DNA from: Letharia columbiana
Lineage: Eukaryota; Ascomycota; Lecanoromycetes; Lecanorales; Parmeliaceae
Length of the DNA: 64,000 bases
Assembly: GCF_014066305.1 (NCBI RefSeq)
Contig: NW_023501038.1
Coordinates: forward strand, 1,653,001 to 1,717,000
Reading direction: 5' to 3'
The notes under the pieces are model-generated. The model saw only the letters and a program-made list of their open reading frames with translations. It was not told the DNA's origin and ran no database searches. This document shows positions 46,937 to 57,535 of the stretch, in pieces; the first letter of the stretch is position 1, and every line of letters starts with the position of its first letter. A program made the translations under genes and the position numbers.

Positions 46937-48044
46937 GTTAGTCTTGTGCTGGGTGAAGAGTGAATGTTGGTTAATAAAGGATGAGCCTGAATGTTGGTGT
47001 ATCAAGAAGAGGAAAAGAGGCCACATTTATATTTAGCATAACCTAATAACACAATTTGCCGAGTAGAGAGTGTTGAGCAGAGCTCGGATGATAGTGACGA
47101 ATTGGAAAGCTTGCTCAACTTTTGCCCCTGAAGTGATTACTTCTGGAGGGCATCATGTGTCCAGAGATCGACATACTGATATAGATGAGGTCTCATCCCC
47201 ACGGTTAAAATTGCAGGATTGGTCTGGGTCAGCGCACCAGGCCGAAAGCACCAATAAAGGAACTTTGAGTCAGACGTAGACTTTGCAGCTTTTTGGGTCG
47301 GTGGTGGAGTGGCAAAACCCATTGAGCTTGATAGGTACAACAGTACACTGTCAAAGAGAAAATGCAGCCGTAGTTACACGATTTCAAAAATTGGCAACCT
47401 TGGTCTACGAGGAGCAGGCCATCCCCTTGTCGAAAGCACTAGATGAGCTGGATCCATGCAATGACAATGGAATTGTTGGACCTGATAGCCAAAGGCTGTG
47501 TTAACACCGAAGTACTAGGAGCTTAGGACTGCCACTTGATTTAGCAGGTTGCCCCTTCGTTAGAAGACTAGATTCAGCATACTGGACATTCCGGAGCATT
47601 TGCAAACGCGGGCGAAGCTCTCATTGCATGATAACTTCCGACCCTGCAGCCGCATCTCGCACTTGCGTTTCACGGGCTACGCTGCAGAATAAAGAATATG
47701 CAGCCAAAAGATTGCTCGCATAAGCATCACGTGCACAACGTCCTGGGTGACATTCTAGCTCGCTTCCCTGCTATCTAGTGATCATGTCCAGGCCTCCAGC
47801 CGGTCAGGGAGCTGCGAAGGGAAGCTTTGTATCTGTTTTCGTGAAGGGATTGCAAAATATGACTCAGCTTGCATGGACAGAAACAGCTTATGTAATTAAA
47901 GATGACGTGTTGTCAAGGAATTGCCAAGACTTATTCTCGTCTACCTCGTGACACCTGAACTTCATTTTCCTCCCTCTTTTTCTCTTTCCTTCCAGCCTCA
48001 TCTAGTTCTCTTCTCCAAGCCGTGAGAGTCACAACGGAAACAAC
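46937..48044. other. intergenic between divergent genes
   Basis: Short frames only. A pyrimidine-rich stretch just before 48045 (about 47960-48020) is a likely transcription-start region of the + strand gene. Confidence 0.5.
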
Positions 48045-49233
48045 ATGTTCTCGCAAGTCACGGAAACTCCAAGATTTGCTGAGCTTGCCAATCTCAGTAT
48101 CGACAGGTTGAAACAGCTGGAGACTGCTCTAGCGTCTATTCTAGCCTCACCGAATGCTCAAGACACGTATGCTCAGATCATCGATGGGAGAGCCACTTGG
48201 CAGTCCCATGTAGACCCAAACACCCGTGGATTCCCAAACGAAACTATCATTGTCAGCGATCATCCAACCCCCAGTGATGGGGCCCTGCAGCTATACGAAG
48301 AAATCAGAACAGTCTTTACACCGCAAGCTTTGAAGATCGACGTACAGGTGTGTCCAACCTCCCATCTAACAGGCGTTTACGCAGGCGCTGACTCGGGGAT
48401 AGCTAGCCCAGAATTACCAAAATGCACCGCTGGGTAGCCCTGAACACGACCTGCGCCTGCTGGAGATAACAGCAGCTTCGCTGAATGCACTAGCTGGAAT
48501 GATATATGCATCCTTCCATCCAGAAACAGTCCTCAAGCCCCAAGAGTCACCATCAGCCCAACAGGATCTTCTATTCCTTGAGACAGATCAATTCTACGTC
48601 GATTTTTACCACACAAAGTACAAAGAATTCCAGAGATACCCATTCGGCTTATTGAACGTGGTGGGCTATTGGGCCGAAACCCAGCTCTTCGGCGGTGTGT
48701 TGTTGTTTGACCGTGGAGAATCAGGCCGGGAGGTTGGCTTACACCGCCGGACCTCATGCGATACCGCAGCTCCTTGCAGAATCTATGCTAATTGAGACTA
48801 GATCAACAACGCCTTTTTGCATCCACCAGAGGTCTTCTATGGCTACCAACTCTCTTCTCACCAAATCGCATGTTTCTCGACTCTGAGCAAACCAAAAGAG
48901 GCCGGTCAGCTTTCTGGCGCAGAAAACCCCCTTCCGTTCACCCAAGAACCAAACGCCCACCTTGAGAACACCTGGGTTAGGGCAGGGGAAGCACCGCTTC
49001 GTATCTACAAGAACCAATACGATAAGCCGCCACCTTCGTGGGTTCCGGCACATCCGAGCTGTACGCAAACTCACGATGAAGGATTGTTGGTATCGTTTGA
49101 CGAGGCGAGGGGGATCGTAAAGGAAAAGGGTTGGGACAGACTCGAACCTCAGGACTACGATCTTGTGGCGCTTCAGAACTCCCACCCGTTTCTCAGCAAC
49201 ATGTACCCAGTGAGAGACGATGCCTCCAAATGA
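48045..49233 (+). CDS. hypothetical protein related to the local FGG family
   Basis: Exons 48045-48347, 48412-48732 and 48802-49233 give 351 residues with all junctions in phase 0. The N-terminus is helical (FAELANLSIDRLKQLETALA). Exon 2 reads NYQNAPLGSPEHDLRLLEIT, then GLLNVVGYWAETQLFGGVLL followed by FDRGESGRE. That segment resembles the ETTVFGGTLEYYRD part of the HExxH gene at 46 kb and suggests a distant relationship. No HExxH is present here. The C-terminal half is soluble and proline-rich in places (YDKPPPSWVPAHPSC), ending after FLSNMYPVRDDASK. No signal peptide or membrane helix. Function is unknown. A decayed partial copy lies near 45.3 kb. Confidence 0.66.
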
Positions 49234-50227
49234 AGCCTATGATGTAAGGCAAGACATGGCTTTAGACGGCCGAAACATTCTCTTCTACTTGATTCATAGC
49301 GATAGCGGCAACATGACTATGTCCACTCACCCTGCGATAACGCTTTTCTTACACTTAAACGGCCTCACAGTATTGTCTCCCGCCGGGCATCTGGGGTTCC
49401 CTGGCAGGCTTTGACTCCAGACCTAGCGCTCGTTGTTTGCTTTTGGCGGCACATTCAGTGAAGCGCCTCGGAAAGTTGACCACCCTGCGGATAGAAGCAA
49501 ACCTCTGAGAGTAGTTTCGGTCAACGATCTGCAAGGCGGCTACGTGTAACTCTGATAAGGATAGAGCTAGACCCACACCCCTTCATGCTACATGTGCACC
49601 CCTGAGACTCGATAAAACCCGGCAGCTTCCGTGTAGAATCGCACTGTTCGTTGAGAGACTTTTTCCTTGGCAGTCCAATACCGCAACACAGGTCTTCTTG
49701 GAACGTGCGTCCCACGTAAGCTTACACACGGTTGACCAAGAGAGGACGTGTCTGTTTGAAATCTAGCGCGCCAGAAGAGTGCAAGGGTCGGTGCGTGTAG
49801 ACGAAGACTTTCGAAGGGAGGGAGTATGTTTAGCGCTAAAAAATTATTGCGTCGATCAGCCCCTAGTACAGAGCATTCGGTGTGCCCGCAATGCCAAGGT
49901 GTGGAGTTTGCGCAGAGAGTTATATACTTGGATAATGTTGTTGGAGTCCTCTCATCGCACGTTGTCAGAAAGGGATGGTTTTTGTCGTGATATTATCATA
50001 CATGATTCTCGTTTTACCTGCAAGGGAGTTGTTTTTGGTGCGTTTAATTTTCTCTATTCACGATTATTTGATAGAAAGTGCAAGACTTTTGGTTGATAGC
50101 CACCACCATGTGCGAGATGAAAAGACATAGAGCTCTGTCCTGTTGGCCTAAGGGGGATGTGGAACCTCTCTATGCATGCATGACCTTCGCTCCATTCTCT
50201 TGCGAGTAGCAAACAACTATATGCAAT
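49234..50227. other. intergenic, no gene seen
   Basis: Short frames only, none with a domain. A poly-purine/poly-pyrimidine mix near 49800-50100 is unremarkable. Confidence 0.45.
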
Positions 50228-53200
50228 CTAAAATCGCCACTGTCTTAGCCATAAATCCATCCATTGCCTGTTCACGGGCTCGAGTTCCCTCATCCTTTCG
50301 CTCCACTTGCTTGTCTCTTTGGTGTCAAGCTTGACGTTGTCGCGGCCCGAGGCACGTCGGCGCACGAGATCTGCGAGCCAGCCTAGAAGTTTCACGGCCG
50401 GATTTTTATCGTCGGCACCGGAATCCCCGGTGGTGCTCTGTTCGAGCGCCTGCACCCACTCGGCCAACGAGACAACGCGCAGTTGATTGGCGGAGTATTC
50501 TTGCACAACAGGAAGTAAGTCCGGCCAGGTAGCGTCGTGCGGATTCACGACGTGGTAGTACGCCACGTGTCCTCCTTTACCCTCAGCGTCGGGGTTTACA
50601 GCATGGAGAGTATGCTCCGCTAGCTCGAGCACCACGCGCGCGCAGTGATCGACAGGAACCCAGTCGATGATCCCACTCACATCGTCGGGCAGCATACCGA
50701 GGTGTTTCGAACTCGCAAGTACCGAAGGTAGCCATTCTTGCTTACTCCACATCCCGCGCTCCCCATCAGTGACTGGGCCTGCGATTTGGCCGACGCGTAA
50801 AATAGCGATGTTTACGTCCCACTGCTGGGCAGCGTATTCGAGAATCTTGTGAGCAGCTAGTTTGCTGGATCCGTAGCCAGGGGTGCAGAGGGAGAGGTCG
50901 TTGGCGTGGGAGGATTCTGGGACGAGGGTGTTGCTGGTGTTGGTGGAGGGCCAGTTATAGACCGTTGCGACACTGGAGGTGAAGACGAGAGGGGCGTGGG
51001 AGGATGTTGAGGCGGCGAACTCACAGAGGTTGCGAACGCCGGCGATTTGGGGCTCGAAGGAGGGGAGGGAAAGGTTAAAGTCGACTTGCCATTGGTTGTC
51101 TCCAGAAAAATGTTAGCGTTCACTCGGGAAAGAAAATTAGCAACGGAGGGCATGAATGTCAGATTTGTTTGTGTAATGAGATTGGAGACCTAGGACTCAC
51201 GGATTATTTGATCCACGCTACGTAGCATTTCTTGATAAACATTTTCTTTGAGGCCGAGAAATTGATTGGCTAGATTTGCGGCAAGGAACGTTGCTTTATC
51301 AAAGTTGGTCGATAGTCCTTTGGTGATATTGGACCTGCTCTGTCTCGCTTCACTGTCCAGGCCTCGGTTCAGGGAATAGACTTTGGATACCCTGGAGTCT
51401 GCTAGGAGTAGATCCATAATGTAAGAACCCAAGGAACCCGTGCTGCCGGTGAGAAGAACAGTAAGGCCTTTGTGAGTGGTCTCTGATGCGTGACTTGGCG
51501 AGATTATCGCCGGGGTCGTATACTTGTCCACCAAGCCTTGGAACACTCGCTCATGGCTGTCTGTTCCGGCGTGTCCATTCTGCAGCTTGACATTGAAGGA
51601 CTGGAGGATAACTGTGGAAAGCAGATTAAGGCTTGGATGTGCATAGATCAATTTTGGTGTGATGTCGCTCTGATCGGATTGCGGCTTGTCTTCCGACAAA
51701 CCTCTTCGGATTACTGCACTGAGATTGAGAACGTGAAGGGAGTTCATGCCGGCGTTGAAGAAGTCGTCATTTGGCCCAAGACGGAGGTCTGAGATTTGAA
51801 GGATTGCCAGTCTGAGGGAATCAACCAATGCGGAGTAATTATGAACTGAGATTTTTACGGAGATATCCCTCGCACCGCTTTCTGCTTCTGCGTACAGTTT
51901 GTTGATCTCTTCAGCGTACTCATCTATCGTTGCTCCACGCCGTATAGTCCCTGCGGCGCGACTTTAGTACTTGGGCCGTCAGGTGCGGTGAGAAGATTAC
52001 CTTTGCCGGCTCGCAGGAACGGCTTGTCAGGGCTGACAATCATCAGATGAGACTTCGAAAGCATGCCGTGGGTAGGTGCCGTCTTGTTGGATTCCATAAC
52101 AGTCTTCCATACATCGTCTAAAAGGCTCTCTACACCCTGTCGACTCTTGGGTATCTCGTTCGGCTCCAAGATTGCTGCAGCATTGAAGCGGCCATGTCCA
52201 ACAATGAGCGCAGATCGAACAGCTGGATGGGCCGAGAGAAGGTCCTCGGTAACTCGTGGCATGAGCTTCTCTCCATTACTGAAAACGAGGATATCGTCTA
52301 CCCTGCCTATGTGCCGCCAATGATGTGGTTTGGTTGGATGCTTCTTGTACAGGTCTTTTGGAGAGAATTCCTGTAGTTGAGGGAACACCTTGAAAACGAA
52401 TTGGAATCGCTCAAGTTTGGGATCCCGGACAATGACCATTTCATATACGTCATCCTCGGGCGTGGGTCTCCATTCGATCCCGTTGTGTACTGGATCGAAG
52501 TAGAAGTATTTCCAAGCGTCTCCATCTGTAACGTAAGAATGGACTGTGCCCGTCTCGGTACTACCAAGCCAATTGTGTAATGTGACCTTTTTAGAGAGTC
52601 TTTCTCCTGGTTCATCCGAGATGGGTCCTATTGAACATGTGGGTTAGACAGATCTGCTTCAAGTAAGACTGGTCATATCAAGGAACCTTTGGTTACTTAC
52701 CGCCTCCGTAGAATACTCCTTCAAGTTTACCGAGCCTTTCCAGGGATGCTTGCGACTGGCTCATATCTTCTAGCAACGAAGGAGGCAACAGTGCCATATC
52801 AACGTTGCCATGGTCTAAAAGCTCGTCGATGAGACCTGCGTTGGGAATTCTGTCGGCAGGCGCAAGAACCACTGTCAAAGGCAGGTATGCCGCAGCGGCC
52901 AGACAGTTCCCCACGCCCGCTGCATGAAAGAGTGGAAAGGGGCATAGCAATCTTTGACAATTATGCTTCAAATGTGCGAACATCGTTCGACGACCGTCTC
53001 GAGAGGGAATCAATTGAGCGTTATCGGGTTGGGCTGCCGTACTGTGAGGTAGATAGATTGGCTTTGGTCGGCCAGTGGAGCTCGATGTGTGGAAGATCAC
53101 GTATGGCATCTCGGCTACCTCTTCGTACTTGACATTGTACAAGTATTTCGGTACTGGGACCGCATCAAGCCATACATCTATTTCAGGAACAGTAGCCGCG

Positions 53201-53674
53201 TGCATGGGGAAGCGATGCAGTATTTCGTCAATGGTGGTTGTTGATGCGTGAAGAATGATCTGGCAATTGGTTTCTTTGAACAGGTGAACGTGGTCCTCAA
53301 TACTGTTCCGCGGGGATGTGAGAAATAGCTATTGAAACCAAGGACGTTTAGTTTTAGACGGAGCTGATGCATTCGGGAAGTGCACTTACGATGTAACCAG
53401 CCTTGATAGCAGCTACCAGCAGGATCAGGTATCGCATATCTTGGGGTCCAATGTATGCGACCGTGGACTGCCCGTCCCCCTTTCCCAGCGTGGACTCAAT
53501 CCACCAGGCAGCGCGGTCAATGGCGTTTGCGCCCGTCTCCCATGTGACATCCTTGAATCCATCGCTAGGACGAGAAGACGGTATGGACAGCCAGACTCTC
53601 TTTGGTTCATGTTGCGCAAGCTCCTCAATCCTCGAGGCTATCAGGCGTTGGCCATAACGCGGGTTCGTTTCCAT
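50228..53674 (-). CDS. NRPS-like enzyme: adenylation - carrier - thioester reductase
   Basis: Five exons (53674-53390, 53328-52701, 52627-52001, 51950-51201, 51099-50228) give 1053 residues with matching phases. The adenylation domain shows VIFHTSSSTGRPKPI (A3), LHNWLGSTETGTVH (A5) and HIGRVDDILVFSNGEK (A7/A8). The junction restores RAGKGTIRRGATIDEYAEEI. The carrier domain has DDFFNAGMNSLHVLNL with the phosphopantetheine Ser. The reductase domain has GLTVLLTGSTGSLGSYIMDL (NADPH loop) and PGYGSSKLAAHKILEYAA with the YxxxK pair. No condensation domain is present. Such enzymes activate one carboxylic acid and release it as an aldehyde or alcohol. The substrate is not readable. All core residues are present, so it appears functional. 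Confidence 0.88.
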
Positions 53675-54309
53675 GTCTGTGCACTATGTGTTACGGGCAT
53701 GGAGATAGCAAAGTGGATAGAAGTATATGACCGTCGAGATACTTTGAAGGAGGGAAAATCAATCTTGCGTTGGAAGGGAATAATTTTAGCTGCATTGCGA
53801 TTGGCGTCTTGTGCGGGGTCTCGGCGGGCCTACACGACAAGCGGCGTAAGGATTGTTTGGCTAAAAAATCAACGATTCGTCCGTCAGACAAAGTAGAGAG
53901 ATAGTAGGGTTACAGTTACATGCAACGGTAATGACGGGAGGAGAGTAAGGTAAGCTAAGCTAAGCTAAGGTAACAGTTGGATTGGCTTAGTGTCCGAGAT
54001 CACCCATGTCGTATCTGTCATCATCTCTACAGAGGATTGAATTTTATCGTTGTAAGAGTCAGAGCAGCGGAATCTTACGACCCTAATTCTTTGCTTATGT
54101 CTTACCTGTATGAAATCTTGGACCTTGTTTCGCTCGTGTCTTTACTTAGGTACGAGGGTACCTTAGTCAAGCACTACAAGTAAGGCGAGTACGGTAAAGC
54201 CGCTACTCCGTACCTTATTTAGTGGCGTCGGGCCGACACTAGCTTACATACCTTAGCTCATCGAGTCAGCATTCAGCGTCACCTCATATCCGTGCCTCTT
54301 TCCCAACAG
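53675..54309. other. intergenic; upstream region of the NRPS-like gene
   Basis: No gene. A small pentanucleotide run (taagc)n sits near 53950-53968. Confidence 0.5.
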
Positions 54310-55997
54310 CGGCTAATACTGAGACCACCTGAAACTGGGGCCCATATCGAATTCCACAACTCCTACTCTATCGTCTTACAAGGCTCCATAGCAAGCCCTC
54401 AGTTGCGTGGAATTTATGACATCCTGTCCAGCTGTTTGGTCGCCGTCGTTGCTTCGACATGGACCATTTTACATTTGAACGTGCCAGCAGTCAAAGATTC
54501 AACCACAACCAAATTCTTTCCCAAGCTCAACTTTATCTTCTTCACCATCATGTTTCCGGAATTCATGCTCGCCCATGCCCGGAAGAGCGCTTGATGGCGT
54601 ACATGGTCCTGGAGCGATTACGCGATACCGGAGTCAAAACGATTTCGCTGGGCACAAGAAATTTGCTCTTGCCGCACTGATTGGGAATCGCGAATGGAGG
54701 CAGACTTCTAGTGTGCTGGCTCAATTTTCTCCCTCTCTTCGCCCAATGCGCTCGATGAGGGAAGAGGCCAATAATGACACCGCGAGCTGGATGAATCGAC
54801 TATTACGATTTCGAAGCGATGCTCCAGGTGCCTGCCTCATCGCCGGTCCCCACACATGCGTGGAAGAGGACGGATCTCTCTCGGGATATGATCGCGGAAC
54901 CTCAGATTCCCTCAGACCCAGGAAATAGTGCTGCAGCAGAAAGTCCACATTCAACCAAAACTCAAAACACAAGTGACACGAATACGACGCACAAGTCATC
55001 TTCGAAGCAAGCACACGATTGGACTACCATAAACGCTATTTTCGCTAACATGGGAGGCTCTCGATTTTAGCTAAGACGAAAAGAATACCGCACCATCAAT
55101 GGTTTTCAACTTGCGAGCCTTCTGGAAACAGGTGCGCTCTCGCAAGTCCCCGACATCTCGAGAGAACAGATCCTTGACAGGAGCAGAACCGAAGATATTG
55201 CTCGCTGGCTAGCCATTCTTCAGTGTCTCTGGCTTTTGCTCGATTTGATAGCTCGCATAGTAGAGTCTTTGCCTTCTTCGCAAATCGAAAATGCTACCAT
55301 GGCTTTCGCCTGCTGTTCTATACTCAGGTATCTCGCCGTGCGGGACCAACCGAAAGACGTTGATGTTGCGCCTAATATTCCAACCACGATCCCAGAGATG
55401 AAAGGGGTTCCCTCAAGTCCTGATCCCCTGTTCGAGAGGCCCGTGAGCTTCTTCCTGGAAGTCTTCTGCCCCAAATGCTGGCAGCCATAAGGGTACAATC
55501 GTCTCATCCCAGGACCAAGCAGATCATCCTGGAGAAGACGACCCATTCGAAGGGGGAAACAGGACGCGAGCGAAAGAACCACGAACGATGATCACCTCGT
55601 CAGGAATTAACGTTCCCATCCCATGACCGGGCGGCTGGTATTAGGTAGCACAGTCTCTGGTGGTATGCACTGTGTAGCCTGGGATTACTATTTCGTGACT
55701 AGCTTTGACCGAAGGCTTTGGGGAGTAACGGCGTTGGTCACCACGCTCGCACAGCTACTTTTGCCAATCATAGATCGTGGTGCCAATACGTTTCAGAGAC
55801 GGCTCAATCTTAGTAGCCAACCTACGGAAGCTCGGTGGTTCATGAGCTTCTGGACTGTTGTCCTTCATTTGGCACTTTTGCTGGCCTTTGTATCGCTGAG
55901 GATTTGCATCATTGTGCTAGTCTTCTCTAGTCTCAGGGCAATGCCAGAGGGGGTGCATCGCACTACCTGCACCAACCATCTCTTGAGTGTCCATTGA
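54310..55997 (+). pseudogene. fungal multi-pass membrane protein, broken
   Basis: The + strand carries segments of a known fungal membrane-protein pattern. First is LRGIYDILSSCLVAVVASTW followed by TILHLNVP. A frame break follows after FPEFMLAHARK. Then come HDWTTINAIFANMGGSRF, an in-frame TAG at 55068-55070, and in the same frame YRTINGFQLASLLETGALSQ, ILDRSRTEDIARWLAILQCL, ENATMAFACCSILRYLAVRD, and a stop at 55490. A third frame gives STVSGGMHCVAWDYYFVTSF and a C-terminal membrane helix ending at 55997. The first frame has no ATG (it starts at GTG 54292 or after an AG at 54309), so the 5' exon is missing or unseen. Some breaks may be introns, but the TAG at 55068 has no splice sites that would remove it cleanly. 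Confidence 0.55.
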
Positions 55998-57535
55998 GCA
56001 ATCTTGGGTCTCATCTTAACGGAGCCACATTCTTGCTGTTGCATCCCTGCCTTGCTGAAGATCACTCGATGTTGTCCTCCCATCCACGCATCATACCGCT
56101 TAGATCTAAGCTTTGAATGCTCAGAGCAATGATTGAGACTTGTGCAAAAGAGTCCGGCTGTTCTCTCACCTTTAGTATCTACGGACTGCTTTCGTATCAA
56201 TTGCGGTGCTCAACGCGGGTCTGAAAAGCTGTGATTGTGCTTTCGATCAATAGTCTTAGAGCCCTCGCGCAAGAAGTGTCCCGGCTCCGGCATTATTCTC
56301 GACGTGATCAGCTGGAACCTGATTATGACGTTCTCTGTTTACTGCTATCCCTTCGTAGTCACTGACATTTCAGTTGCATTACATGCGGCTCAAAGTAGTA
56401 CCTCACCGAGCTTGACAGTTCCCTAGGCTGAGGTTTGCGGAGTGTTTGTCACGAGATTGGGAATGCGCTGGGACATGGGACCGTGGGTGCGGCGAAGACA
56501 TAATACAGAAAGTTTAGGTCAGTTGAGAGAGACGTTGCGAGAGGCTTTTTTCCGTCTGCAGGGCTGAATGAGCCTTCTCGTAATGGTGTAAGATGCAGCG
56601 ATTCCTAGGTGTTCATTCTCGAAAAACACAGATCTCAGCAGAGTGACTTGCTTGATATACCAAAGATTGAGCGTGTTGGCCTACCCGAAGACTTATGTTT
56701 CCGTAGCAGAATTAGTGTCTCTCTTTGTTGTTGTGAAAGCGGTCGGTGAAGGCGGTCGGTCCTGAGGATGCAGAAGCTGACCCAGTCAAGTGGGGACTGA
56801 GGCGCAGGTAAGCAGCAGTGACCATGAATCTATTAACATACTCAATACACGAAGAGAAGCATCCTTCTCCTGGCTTATTACTGCTGTTAATCTGACGAAG
56901 AGCTCAATGAAAAAAGTCAGAAACGACACTCCGACAAGGCTGAGCCCAACCAAAACCGACAAAATACCAACGGCTTGGCAAGCTATGTTTATACAGGCTA
57001 GCCTGAGCAGTCTGAGCAGCTATGCTAAGGTACTGCTATATTTGGAGGCGCCACCACTTCTGTCTCCTGTGATCCGGGACCTGTTATACAAAATCACAAG
57101 CGCAAAGTCATACTGGGCTGAGTGCACGTCCATACGTCTCATCCATAAGACATTCTAGACAATCTAAGTCTAACAATTGGCATAGAAAAATGATGTGTAT
57201 TCATTTTTGTGGACGGTCAACTCGTGAAGGCGTAAATGGGAATCCCCAAATGACGAGCATATATTCGGAAACTGGGCAAGTAAAGGGGGATTGTTCAGGG
57301 ATAATCCTTGAAGAGTTATCCGGGGACTTCACGGGCCACTCGGCACAATATCATTGACACATGAGAAACTATTATATGATACCAAATTTAGCTCGACTGC
57401 ACGTACCCGCCTCTTTACTCCGCCATGATGTCTCGCAAGTATAACACACACTTCTGTTCCGTGGTCGACACCTGTAATTCATTACATCAACCAAGTCTCA
57501 CATGCATCTACCGGCCACAAAGCTATTGAGCAGCG
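55998..57535. other. intergenic, no gene supported
   Basis: A 122-codon + frame at 56790-57158 and a - frame at 55865-56200 lack domains. The region upstream of 57536 may contain the missing signal-peptide exon of the transporter gene. Confidence 0.4.
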
